Shown piece by piece: positions 23,934 through 32,196 of a stretch of 64,000 bases of DNA; the stretch's first letter is position 1, and every line of letters starts with the position of its first letter. The position numbers and the translations under genes are program-made. A model generated the notes under the pieces. That model was not told the DNA's origin, did not search any database, and saw only the letters and a list, made by a program, of their open reading frames with translations. The DNA comes from Sphingobium sp. TKS. GTDB taxonomy: Bacteria; Pseudomonadota; Alphaproteobacteria; Sphingomonadales; Sphingomonadaceae. The stretch is taken from NCBI RefSeq assembly GCF_001563265.1, contig NZ_CP005083.1, forward strand, positions 871,001-935,000. Direction: 5' to 3'.

Positions 23934-24226
23934 GGGCTCAGTCTTCCGAATATCTCTTTAATACAGTGTGATAAGGTGGTTCTATAGATCCCTCCTCCGC
24001 TACCATCCGCACGCTTCCACAAAAGTCCGCATACCACCGATTTCAAGAGACATGGTATTATGGCCTTTATGGATAGTGCCCGCTACCGTCGGTCGGCTTC
24101 TTCCATGTTAAGGAACTTCGTTCAAAATTATTCAGATGCATCCACTTCTTTCGGGGGCAGTGCTGGGGGCACAAACGCGGCGTATCCGATGTCCAAAGCG
24201 CTAAATGCAAGGTTTGAAGCCTTGAA

Positions 24227-24249
24227 TTCGAATCCCTCCCTCTCCGCCA
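24227..24249 (+). other. tRNA-Ser 3'-end fragment, candidate island attachment site
   Basis: The 23 nt from 24227 contain TTCGAATCCC followed by TCCCTCTCCGCCA, which reads as the T-loop, T-stem 3' arm, acceptor 3' arm and CCA of a tRNA-Ser gene. The matching 5' T-arm is missing (sequence before it is CTTGAA), so this is not a whole tRNA but a scar of the kind left by tRNA-targeting integrases. To its left is island DNA, to its right the carbohydrate locus. The stretch 23943-24226 holds no convincing gene, and no integrase is visible in the window. Confidence 0.6.
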
Positions 24250-24279
24250 CTTTCCTGAGTAATTTCCTAAAGCCGGCGC

Positions 24280-24715
24280 CTAGTCCGGGAACAGCTTGAA
24301 CTCGACAAGCCGGGTCGCCTTGCCGCTTGGCTGGGTCAGGAGCAGGCAGACCTTGCCGGTGCGGACGGCGGGCCAGCGCCCCTCGGCCAGATGGAAGCCG
24401 GTGGCGTCGTTCAGACGGGCATAGGGATGCCGTTGCCAGTCGACATCGCAGGAACTCGGTGGAGATGAAGCCTTCTTCGCCCAGGTCGCGCTGGTGCGCC
24501 CGGAAGAGGGTCCAGCGATAATAATGGACCGCGTCGATCCCGGGGTCGGCGGATTCGAAGAAGGGGATGCGCCGCTCATACCAGGGCGCGTCGTTGCCGA
24601 AGCGCTGGACGGCGATGCGGTGATTGTCCATCGCGGGAGGGGGCAGGGCGGCTCCGGTCGCGATCAGCGTCGCGCCCTGCCAGCAGGGCTTTCGCCAAAG
24701 CGCGTATCTTTCCAC
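24280..24715 (-). pseudogene. Decayed glycoside hydrolase fragment (MGH1-like)
   Basis: Reading the minus strand, one frame gives DNHRIAVQRFGNDAPWYERR followed by IPFFESADPGIDAVHYYRW, typical of the N-terminus of MGH1-like (alpha/alpha-barrel) glycosidases. At about 24455 the frame shifts: the expected STEFL-DDVDW is broken by an apparent loss of two bases, and DVDWQRHPYARLNDATGFHL continues in another frame. After GRW the sequence jumps to a C-terminal-looking VRTGKVCLLLTQPSGKATRL and a stop. So there is a frameshift plus an internal deletion. It lies downstream of the TonB receptor on the same strand and was probably part of the arabinan locus. Confidence 0.6.
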
Positions 24716-24787
24716 TCCCCCTGTCGTCACAAACAAAATGGCGGCCGGTCCGGGGATGGAGAGGGTCCCGGATCGGCCGCCATGGAA

Positions 24788-24819
24788 ATGGGATGCGGTG
24801 AGGAGACACCGCATCCCAT
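24788..24819 (-). terminator. Strong hairpin after the TonB receptor gene
   Basis: ATGGGATGCGGTG (24788-24800) pairs perfectly with CACCGCATCCCAT (24807-24819) around a 6-nt loop, 25 bp beyond the receptor stop. A second inverted repeat (ATGGCGGCCGG... at 24738 with its complement ending 24783) lies next to it. Likely transcription terminator or mRNA 3'-end stabiliser. Confidence 0.6.
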
Positions 24820-24843
24820 CGGGCACTCATTTATCGGCCGCTC

Positions 24844-27681
24844 TCACTTGAACGTGTAGCGGACGCCCAGCGCGAAGGTGCGCGCCAGCAGAGTGGTGCC
24901 GAGGTTGAACTGATCGGGGCCGCCGACATCCTCGAACTTGTAATAGGTCTGCTGCTTCGACTTGGTCAGGTTCACCGCGTCGAAGGTCACGCCCAGACGG
25001 TCGTTGACGTTCCAGGTGAGCTGAAGGTCCAGGCTCTTTTCGGGGTTGCGCCACACGCCGATCGGGTTGGCGAACAGGCGGGCTTCGTTGTTCGCCAGAA
25101 ACTCCTTGCGCCAGATATAGGACAGGCGCGCGCCGATCGGGCCGTTATCATAGGCGAGCGTCGCGTTGTAGCTGAGGTCCGACACGCCGAAGAAGGATGA
25201 GGTGGATTCGCCGGTGACGACGCCCGCCGAGTTGGTTTCCGGAATATTCTGCTTGGAATCCAGTACGGTGACGCTGCCCACGAAGCCCAGGCCATTGAGC
25301 GGTCCCGGCAGGTAGCTGGGGAAATAGGTCAGGCCCAGTTCCAGCCCCTTCAGCACGCCGTTCGATGCGTTGACCGGACGGGTGATGGCGAAATTGTTCG
25401 TCGCGCCGGCGACGATGCCGTTGTTCGGAATATATTCCTGAACCGTCAGCGGCACGACCAGACCCTGAATCTCGCGACGGAAGCCGGTCAGCGTGATGGC
25501 GCTGTTGCGTTCGAAATACCATTCCAGCGCCACGTCGAAATTCTTCGAATGGGTGGGTTTGAGCGTCGCCGTGCCCGCCGTGCCGCTGCCATAGCCGACA
25601 TTGGTGAGGTCGCCGGTCAGGTTGTAATTGGGGTTGATGTCGCTGAAATTCGGACGGCGCAGGGTTTCGCCATAGTTGAAGCGCAGGCGCAGATTGTCGA
25701 AAATCTCGTAGCGCGCGGTGAAGCTGGGCAGGAAGCGGTCCGACCCAGACGACACGCGGGTCTGTGCGCCGCCATTGTAACGGTCGAAGAAATTATAATC
25801 GGTGTCGACCGTCACATAGCGCACGCCCGCCTGCAATTTCAGCGGGCGGCCGAAGATCGACACCTCGCCATCGGCCTGCAGATACATGGCGATGGTGCTT
25901 TCATCGATGTCGAACGTCTTTTGCAGCGCGAGCTGGTCGGATGTCTTCAGGCCATAAAGGCCGCGGACGGTGTCGGCATTGTCATACAGCCAATAGCCAT
26001 TGGCCAGGGTCCAACTGGACGGCACATCGGCGCGGCCCTGATAGAAGTCGGAATTGGTGAAGGCGGCGCCTTCGCCCAGCCCGGTCAGCGTGGTCCGGAC
26101 CAGCGGGCCACCGGCATCCTGGGTACGCACGGCGGTCGACGCCTTGCGCTGGTCGATGCGGATGCCTGCCTTGATCTGGCGCAGAAAGCCTTCGTCCCAG
26201 CTATAATAGCCGTCGAGCGTGCCGGTGATGGCGCTGCCCTTGTCGCGATTGGCATTGTCGTAAAGCTGGGCGACGTTCCAGACGCCGGGATCGGCCAGCA
26301 GGCTGTCATCGTCGAAATGATAGGAAGGGATGCCGCCGCCCGCGTTGAAATCCACGTCGATCGAGTTCGCGACGCGATCCGTCCGCATGGCGAGGAAGGA
26401 GGTCTTCACCTTGCTGGTCTGATAGGCGATGTCACCGATGATCTTGCCGCGATCGCCCAGATCCCATTTGCCGTTCAACGCATAGACGAAGCTGTCGGTG
26501 CTGGTCTTGGTGAAGTCGCCGCTGTTGAAGCCATAGACGCTGTTCGCGGTGCGCGCCTTGACGATGTTGGTGCCGTCATAGAGCGTGGGCGCTTGCGGGT
26601 TGGCCCAATAGTCGACGAAGCTGAATTGCAAGCTGTTGAACGTCTCGCCCCGGAATCCCGCATAGAAGACCTCGGCGGTGTAGACCGAGCTGCTGTTGGG
26701 CGCCCATTGCAGCGCGATGTTGAAGGAGGGGCGCTCGCGCTTGCCGTAGAGATCGGAGCTGAAGGCCGCGTCGCGCGACAGATAATAGGGCGTTTCGACG
26801 CCGTTGACGTCCATCGTCGCGCCGGCCGCCGTCGAAAGGCCGCTGTTGAGGCCGGGATCCCACGCGCCCAGCGCCGGCGCCCGGCCGAATTCTCCGGTGA
26901 TCGGGTCGCGGCCGACCGGGAAGATGCGCTGGAAAGCCGTCAGGCCCGTTCCGGCGGGCGGCGTCATCGTCGCGAAGGGCACGAAGGCGCCTGCCGTTAC
27001 GGTCTGGTCGCGATATTTGGTGCGGCTGTAGCTGCCGTTCACCAATAGGCCGATGTCGCCAATGCCGGTTTCCCAGCGGTCGCTGACCAGCAGCGCCACG
27101 TTCGGATTATAGCTGTCGGCTTGCTCATTGTAGATGCCGCGGGCAAGGCCGGAAATGGCGAAGCCGTTAAAGTCGAACGGGCGCCGGGTTTCGACATCGA
27201 CCTGCCCCGCAAGGCCGGTTTCGATCTGGTCGGCGGAGCGGGTCTTGAACACGTCGACGCGCTTGACGAGGTTGGCCGACACATCCTGCAACTGGAAGGA
27301 CTGGCCGGCGGCGGTGAAGATGTTGCGGCCGTTGAGGGTGGTCAGCGCATCGGGCAGGCCGCGGATCGAGATCGCCGCCGCTTCGCCGCCGGTGCGGTTG
27401 GTGACTTGAATGCCGGTGACGCGCTGGAGCGCCTCGACCACATTATTGTCCGGCAGTTTGCCGACATCTTCCGCAACGATCGAATCGACGATCTGGGTCG
27501 ATTCCTTGCGGACGTTGAGCGCGCCGACGATCGAGGCGCGGACGCCGGTGACGACGATGTCATTGGTTTCGTCCTGCTGCGGGACGGCCTGCGGTGCGGC
27601 CTCAGACTGGGCGTGGGCGGCGCCCGCCAGCATAAGGGCGAGCAGGGATGCAGACGTGAAAGCGACTGGCTTCATGGCCAT
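24844..27681 (-). CDS. TonB-dependent receptor for arabinan oligosaccharides
   Basis: Outer-membrane receptor of 945 aa, of the Xanthomonas/Caulobacter type. It has a signal peptide (MAMKPVAFTSASLLALMLAG, cleavage near AHA-QS), a TonB-box-like NDIVVTGVRAS, and a plug domain (VVEALQRVTGIQVTNRTGGE, ISIRGL, VKRVDVFKTRSADQIETGLAG). A long beta-barrel follows, ending RYTFK. The start at 27681 has GGGGAGG upstream; a longer frame to 27720 lacks one. Substrate is inferred from the neighbouring arabinan-cleaving enzymes. The promoter region carries a motif shared with two other promoters of the locus (27735-27757). Confidence 0.93.
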   Translation of the reverse strand: MAMKPVAFTSASLLALMLAGAAHAQSEAAPQAVPQQDETNDIVVTGVRASIVGALNVRKESTQIVDSIVAEDVGKLPDNNVVEALQRVTGIQVTNRTGGEAAAISIRGLPDALTTLNGRNIFTAAGQSFQLQDVSANLVKRVDVFKTRSADQIETGLAGQVDVETRRPFDFNGFAISGLARGIYNEQADSYNPNVALLVSDRWETGIGDIGLLVNGSYSRTKYRDQTVTAGAFVPFATMTPPAGTGLTAFQRIFPVGRDPITGEFGRAPALGAWDPGLNSGLSTAAGATMDVNGVETPYYLSRDAAFSSDLYGKRERPSFNIALQWAPNSSSVYTAEVFYAGFRGETFNSLQFSFVDYWANPQAPTLYDGTNIVKARTANSVYGFNSGDFTKTSTDSFVYALNGKWDLGDRGKIIGDIAYQTSKVKTSFLAMRTDRVANSIDVDFNAGGGIPSYHFDDDSLLADPGVWNVAQLYDNANRDKGSAITGTLDGYYSWDEGFLRQIKAGIRIDQRKASTAVRTQDAGGPLVRTTLTGLGEGAAFTNSDFYQGRADVPSSWTLANGYWLYDNADTVRGLYGLKTSDQLALQKTFDIDESTIAMYLQADGEVSIFGRPLKLQAGVRYVTVDTDYNFFDRYNGGAQTRVSSGSDRFLPSFTARYEIFDNLRLRFNYGETLRRPNFSDINPNYNLTGDLTNVGYGSGTAGTATLKPTHSKNFDVALEWYFERNSAITLTGFRREIQGLVVPLTVQEYIPNNGIVAGATNNFAITRPVNASNGVLKGLELGLTYFPSYLPGPLNGLGFVGSVTVLDSKQNIPETNSAGVVTGESTSSFFGVSDLSYNATLAYDNGPIGARLSYIWRKEFLANNEARLFANPIGVWRNPEKSLDLQLTWNVNDRLGVTFDAVNLTKSKQQTYYKFEDVGGPDQFNLGTTLLARTFALGVRYTFK

Positions 27682-27734
27682 GGTTGATCCTCCCCTTGGA
27701 GATTTGGGTGCGTTGGGCACTGGAATTACTCAGA

Positions 27735-27757
27735 CTAATTATTTCTCGGAGTAATAG
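27735..27757. promoter_or_regulatory. Putative GntR operator, site A (TonB receptor promoter)
   Basis: AATTATTTCTCGGAGTAATA, about 55-75 bp upstream of the receptor start. It aligns with sites B (34275-34294) and C (36592-36611) around a CGGAGTA core flanked by A/T-rich bases. The rest of the gap 27682-27925 shows nothing further that I can assign. Confidence 0.5.
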
Positions 27758-27925
27758 AAGGCAAGAGGGAATCTGTGCCGCTGCTTAAGAAAAAATATCC
27801 GCTTGTGGCAAATTTGTCTCAGCCCGAAAAATGGAGGTTCATGCGGGATGGCGCCAGCATGAAGAAGCCGTCCCCCGAGAAGGGAGACAGATTTATTCCT
27901 TTTATTTGTCAGACTTAGAAGTGGG

Positions 27926-29350
27926 TCAGTCGGCAATCCAACGCGCAGCAGCGTCGCGGCTGCCGACGAGGCGGACCTGCCCATTCGCCAAGCCGAGCGC
28001 CTTGCCGGTGACGGCGATCGATACGAAGCGGACCGTGCCCGATTTGTCGTCGGGGAATCGGACGAACTGGCTGCGCATCGCGAAGTCGGCGCTGCGGTCG
28101 TCCCTGGTAAGGGCGACGGAACCGTCCCTGGCCGCGACCAGATAATGATCGGGCAGCAATATGGGGGACAACATCACACTCTGCGGCCCCGCACGGCCTG
28201 CGGTCTGGCGGAACTGGGTGGCGGGCAAAGACGGATTGCCCGCGATCAGGCGGGTGCCCTCATGGGCGAGCAGCAGCTTCGGATCGGCGGCGGAGGCAAA
28301 GCGCTCGGGCAGTGGGCCGTTGCCGACGGGGACGCCGAAATCGGGCGCGCCGTCGGCCTTGTAATAGAGGCGTTGGATGCGGGTATGGCGGTCGGGGTTG
28401 AACAGCGGATCGCCCTTGATCGCCGCATAGTCGCGGCCATGATAGACGAGGATGTCGCGGCCTTTTTCGTCCACGGTGAAGCTGTTGTGGCCGGGGCCGT
28501 AGACGCTGGTTTCCTTGCAGGTGGTGAACACCGGCTGCGGCGACTTCACCCAGACATTGGGGTCCATGATGTCGGCATTTTCGTCCGCCGTGAGCAGGCC
28601 GAGGCAATAACGCGCATCGGTGGCGCTGGCCGAATAGGTCATGAACAGGCGGCCGTTGCGGTGGAGGACGGCGGGGGCTTCGGCCACCTTGTAGCCGCCT
28701 ATTTCCCAGTCGAGCGTCGGAATGGTGAGGCGCGTGGCCTTGGCCGCCAGTTTCAGCGGTGATGCCAGCGGGGCGATATAGAGGTTGGAGTTGGTCTCGA
28801 TCCCCGGCTCGCGCTGCGCCCAGGCTAAATAGCGCTGGCCGCAATGGACGAAGCTGGTGGAGTCGAGGTTGAAGCTGTCCCAGGGCGCCTGGAACTGGCC
28901 AAGGACGGTCCATTTGCCGGTCATCGGGTCGGGGCCATCGCAGACCACGGCATAGGTGCGGATACGGAACACATCCTCTCCGCCGCCGCTGGGACCGGCG
29001 GCGAAATATAGGGTCCACCTCCCGTCGATCCTGTGCAGTTCGGGCGCCCAGATGAAGCCCGACAGCGGGCCGGTCTTCTCATGGCGCCAGAGGACGCGTT
29101 CCTCGGCGGTGGTCAGGCCCGCCAGGGTCTTCGATCGGCGCAGGACCAGCCGGTCATATTCGGGGACGGAGCCGGTGAGATAATAATAGCCGTCTTCATG
29201 GCGGAAGACCTGCGCGTCGGCGCGCTGCTTCACCAGCGGGTTGACCGGGACCGGGGCAGGTTGCGCTGGCTGGGCGGCGCGCGCAATGAGTGGTGTTGCG
29301 GACAACGCGGCTGTTCCAGCGAGGAAGTGGCGGCGGTTCATGGGGTTCAT
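27926..29350 (-). CDS. GH43 family glycosidase (arabinan-active)
   Basis: Secreted or periplasmic enzyme of 474 aa, with a Tat/lipobox-free twin-Arg leader (MNRRHFLAGTAALSATPL). The five-bladed GH43 catalytic domain spans ~35-360: base Asp in QRADAQVFRHEDGYYYLTGS, middle Asp in NLDSTSFVHC and acid Glu in VAEAPAVLHRNGRLFMTYS, plus YGPGHNSFTVDEKG. A C-terminal domain follows. Probably releases L-arabinose from arabinan or arabinoxylan side chains. Start at 29350 has AGGAG eight bases upstream. It lies 93 bp after the next GH43 gene and 244 bp before the TonB receptor, all on the minus strand. Confidence 0.88.
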   Translation of the reverse strand: MNPMNRRHFLAGTAALSATPLIARAAQPAQPAPVPVNPLVKQRADAQVFRHEDGYYYLTGSVPEYDRLVLRRSKTLAGLTTAEERVLWRHEKTGPLSGFIWAPELHRIDGRWTLYFAAGPSGGGEDVFRIRTYAVVCDGPDPMTGKWTVLGQFQAPWDSFNLDSTSFVHCGQRYLAWAQREPGIETNSNLYIAPLASPLKLAAKATRLTIPTLDWEIGGYKVAEAPAVLHRNGRLFMTYSASATDARYCLGLLTADENADIMDPNVWVKSPQPVFTTCKETSVYGPGHNSFTVDEKGRDILVYHGRDYAAIKGDPLFNPDRHTRIQRLYYKADGAPDFGVPVGNGPLPERFASAADPKLLLAHEGTRLIAGNPSLPATQFRQTAGRAGPQSVMLSPILLPDHYLVAARDGSVALTRDDRSADFAMRSQFVRFPDDKSGTVRFVSIAVTGKALGLANGQVRLVGSRDAAARWIAD

Positions 29351-29370
29351 TCAAAGCTCTCCTCTTGGGT

Positions 29371-29438
29371 CGCCCTCACCCTTCCGGCGCTTCGCGCCTC
29401 CCTCCCTCTCCCGCTGGGAGAGGGAAAGGGTGAGGGCG
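29371..29438. repeat. Palindromic intergenic repeat (CGCCCTCACCCTT type)
   Basis: CGCCCTCACCCTT (29371-29383) pairs with AAGGGTGAGGGCG (29426-29438); inside are CCCTCTCCC/GGGAGAGGG (29404-29424) and GGCGCTTCGCGCC (29387-29399). It lies between two GH43 genes of one operon. It resembles dispersed palindromic repeats in sphingomonad genomes and may stabilise or process the transcript. Confidence 0.65.
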
Positions 29439-29443
29439 AGTTG

Positions 29444-30457
29444 TCAATAATCTGCAACGGGCCAGCCATCCGCACCCCAGCGAACCGGCGCGATCCTGAG
29501 CGTGGGCGCGCCGTTCGCCTGCTTGTCATAGGCGTGGTAGACGACATACTCCTTGCCATCCCGGTCATGCAGCCAGCCCGCATGGCCGGGGCCGCGCCAG
29601 CGCTGCTGTTCCTGAAGGTCGGCGCGCAGGAAGATGGTGCCGCCGCCCTGCATCATCGGGCTGCCATCCTTGCCCAGATAGGGGCCGGTGATCGCCTTCG
29701 ACCGGCCGATCACGGTATAATAGCTGCTGTTCACGCCCTTGCAGCAATAGTCGTAGGACGCCATCAGCCAATAATAGCCCCCGTGATCAACGATGAACGG
29801 CGCCTCGACCGGAGCCGGACCGCCTGCTGGCGCGGGGCGGCGGGCGATGGAGATCGGCTTTTCGCCGGGATGCAACGGTTTCCCCGTTTTCCTGTTCAGT
29901 TCGAACAGCTTGATGCCGGTCCAGAAGCTGCCAAGCGTCAGCCAGTGGCGGCCTTCGCGGTCGATGACGAAATTGGGGTCGATGGCGTTATAATCGTCCG
30001 CTTTGGTCGACATCACCACCAGCCCCTCGTCGCGCCAGCCATAGTTCGGCGCCTTTGGATCGAGCGTCGGACTGGTGGCGAGGCCGATGGCGGAACGGTT
30101 CGAACCGAAGGTCGAAACCGAATAATAGAGCCGGTAGCGGCCGTTCACGAAACTGATGTCGGGCGCCCACATGCCGTCGCTGCTGGGGATCGCTCTGGTC
30201 GCCCATGCCGGAAGCGCGGTGAAGACCGGATCGCCCGCTGTCCAGTAGATCAGATCCGGCGAGGTGCGGGTTTCGATCAGGCGCTGGCCGTGGCCGGTGC
30301 TGAAGACGTGATAGCTGTCGCCCTCGCGGATGATGACGGGGTCGTGGGTCGGCGTCAGGTCGCCCGTAAGGCGGCTGTTTAGCGTCTCAGCCCCCGCGAT
30401 GCTCGCGCAGGCGAGGAGGGCGAGGCTCGCCATTTTCAACATATTTGACAGCGCCAT
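29444..30457 (-). CDS. Arabinan endo-1,5-alpha-L-arabinosidase (GH43)
   Basis: Protein of 337 aa with a signal peptide (MLKMASLALLACASIAGA). GH43 catalytic triad: Asp in THDPVIIREGDSYHVFSTG, Asp in NAIDPNFVIDREG and Glu in PVEAPFIVDHGGYYWLMAS. SSDGMWAPDISFVNGRYRLY and a YYSV strand match endo-arabinanases. It cuts the 1,5-linked arabinan backbone outside the cytoplasm and supplies oligosaccharides for the TonB receptor. Start at 30457 with an alternative Met five codons in. It is followed by the second GH43 gene and preceded by a GH51 gene on the same strand. Confidence 0.9.
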   Translation of the reverse strand: MALSNMLKMASLALLACASIAGAETLNSRLTGDLTPTHDPVIIREGDSYHVFSTGHGQRLIETRTSPDLIYWTAGDPVFTALPAWATRAIPSSDGMWAPDISFVNGRYRLYYSVSTFGSNRSAIGLATSPTLDPKAPNYGWRDEGLVVMSTKADDYNAIDPNFVIDREGRHWLTLGSFWTGIKLFELNRKTGKPLHPGEKPISIARRPAPAGGPAPVEAPFIVDHGGYYWLMASYDYCCKGVNSSYYTVIGRSKAITGPYLGKDGSPMMQGGGTIFLRADLQEQQRWRGPGHAGWLHDRDGKEYVVYHAYDKQANGAPTLRIAPVRWGADGWPVADY

Positions 30458-30491
30458 GCGGACTCTCTTCGACAGCGGTTCTGGGCGTCAT

Positions 30492-30557
30492 GTGCTCCTG
30501 CGAAGGCAGGAGCCCAGTTCCGCCGTTTCAACTGGGTTCCTGCCTTCGCAGGAACAC
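30492..30557. repeat. 66-bp palindromic repeat, copy 1
   Basis: GTGCTCCTGCGAAGGCAGGA at 30492 leads into a CCCAGTT arm; the complementary arm ends at 30557 (AACTGGGTTCCTGCC then TTCGCAGGAACAC). The whole unit is a long hairpin with nested CTGC-GAAG-GCAG stems. A 66-bp copy with the same left arm lies at 49213-49278. Located between the GH51 and GH43 genes. Confidence 0.75.
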
Positions 30558-30616
30558 GGAACCCCTAAAAAGGATGGAGCGGGCGGCCATTCCACCCTCC
30601 GCCCGCTCCAAGGGCT

Positions 30617-32179
30617 TTATTGCAGTTCCAGCACCACCACCGATTTGGGCGGCAAGGCGACGGTCAGCGTGCCGCCGTTCACCTGCGCGCCGGTGAAGGC
30701 GGCGGGCTTCACCACTTGCGGATCGTCGAAACTGTTGTGCGCATTGATCGCCGGGGCCGTCAGGATGCGGCCCGACACGCTCGCCGCGTTCAACCCATCC
30801 AGCTTCACCGTCACCATGTTGGTCTGGCTGGGGTCGAGGTTCGACAGGCCGACATGGACCTTGCCGTCCTTCCCCTTGACCGCCGAGCCGCTGACGGCGG
30901 GCATCACGAACTTGTCCTTGTGATACCAGGGCGTGTCGATGTCGATCGGCAGCACCGTGGCGTCCTGCCAGGGCTTGTACATTTCGAAGACATGATAGGT
31001 GGGGGTGAGCACCATCTTCTTGCCTTCGGTCAGGATCATCGCCTGAAGCACATTCACCATCTGCGCGATCGCGGTCATGCGCACTCGATCGGCATGTTTG
31101 GCAAAGAGATCGAGGTGGATCGAGGCAATCAGCGCATCGCGCAGCGTGTTCTGCTGGCGCAGGAAGCCCGGATGCGTGCCGGGATCCTGCGTATACCAGG
31201 CGCCCCATTCATCGACCGCCAGGAAGACGCGCTTGTTCGGATCATATTTGTCCATGATCGCGCTGTGCCTGGTGATCAGCTCGTCCATCTTGAGCGCGCC
31301 CGCCAAAGCATCCGCCCAGCCGGTTTCGTCAAAATCGACCGCAGGCGCACGCGGCGGCCAGCCGCCCGCTGGGTGGACATAATAATGCAATGACAGGCCA
31401 TCGAGCCGGTCGCCCGCCACCCGCATCATCGTCTCGGTCCAGTTATAGTCGTCGACATTGGCGCCCGAGGCGATCTTCATGATTTTCGTGCCGCGCGGCG
31501 CCTTCACGAAGGTCGCATAGCGGCGGGTTTCGTCCGCCGCGAATTCCGGCCGCATATTGCCGCCGCAGCCCCACAGCTCATTGCCGACGCCGAAATAGGG
31601 GACGGCCCACGGCTCCTTATGCCCGTTTTTGGCGCGCAGGTCGGCTAGGCTGCCTGCGGGCGCGGTCATATATTCGACCCACTCGGCCATTTCCTGCGGC
31701 GTGCCGTTGCCGACATTGCCCGCAATATAGGCCTGCGCGCCGACCTGACGGAGCAGTTCGAAAAACTCATGGGTGCCGACCGAGTTCGGCTCGGTCACGC
31801 CGCCCCAATGGGTGTTGACCTTGACCGGGCGGTCCTTCTTGGGGCCGATGCCCTCGCGCCAATGATATTCGTCGGCAAAACAGCCGCCCGGCCAGCGGAT
31901 GATCGGCACGGACAGATTGCGCAGCGCCGCGACCACATCGTTGCGGAAGCCGTTGGTGTTGGGGATCGACCTGTCATTGCCGACCCACAGGCCGCCATAA
32001 ATGCCGTTGCCCAGATGCTCGGCAAACTGGGTGAAGATCGCCTTGTCATAGGTTGGGCCGGGCTTGTCGGCATGGATCGTCGCCATCGTCGGCTTGCCAT
32101 CGGTCTGGGCCTGTGCGCCGGTGAGCGCGGTGGCGCAGAGCAGAAGCGCGGCAGTCGTGCGGCGCAGGGCTTTCAACAT
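30617..32179 (-). CDS. Alpha-L-arabinofuranosidase (GH51)
   Basis: Protein of 520 aa with an N-terminal signal peptide (ALRRTTAALLLCATALTGAQA), so exported, unlike many GH51 enzymes. The (beta/alpha)8 domain shows the GH51 landmarks: FAEHLGNGIYGGLWVG, IRWPGGCFADEYHWREGIG, acid/base Glu in GVGNELWGCGG and nucleophile Glu in LAVDEWGAWY. A C-terminal beta-sandwich ends SVVVLELQ. It removes terminal arabinofuranosyl residues. The start is 32179, after GGGAGAGAGGA. The sequence before it in frame belongs to the dehydrogenase gene. It is 17 bp downstream of that gene: same operon. Confidence 0.94.
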   Translation of the reverse strand: MLKALRRTTAALLLCATALTGAQAQTDGKPTMATIHADKPGPTYDKAIFTQFAEHLGNGIYGGLWVGNDRSIPNTNGFRNDVVAALRNLSVPIIRWPGGCFADEYHWREGIGPKKDRPVKVNTHWGGVTEPNSVGTHEFFELLRQVGAQAYIAGNVGNGTPQEMAEWVEYMTAPAGSLADLRAKNGHKEPWAVPYFGVGNELWGCGGNMRPEFAADETRRYATFVKAPRGTKIMKIASGANVDDYNWTETMMRVAGDRLDGLSLHYYVHPAGGWPPRAPAVDFDETGWADALAGALKMDELITRHSAIMDKYDPNKRVFLAVDEWGAWYTQDPGTHPGFLRQQNTLRDALIASIHLDLFAKHADRVRMTAIAQMVNVLQAMILTEGKKMVLTPTYHVFEMYKPWQDATVLPIDIDTPWYHKDKFVMPAVSGSAVKGKDGKVHVGLSNLDPSQTNMVTVKLDGLNAASVSGRILTAPAINAHNSFDDPQVVKPAAFTGAQVNGGTLTVALPPKSVVVLELQ

Positions 32180-32196
32180 TCCTCTCTCCCTTGAGA

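Noticed and set aside
24160..24249. Complete tRNA-Ser gene
   Set aside because: Only the T-loop to CCA part is present; no matching 5' T-arm, anticodon arm or acceptor 5' arm.
24128..24826. Minus-strand frame containing AEREGFE as a gene
   Set aside because: That string is the usual antisense reading of a tRNA-Ser 3' end; the rest joins an unrelated glycosidase fragment.
25549..27048. 499-aa open frame opposite the TonB receptor
   Set aside because: Opposite-strand shadow of a high-GC gene; low-complexity Gly/Ala/Arg composition.
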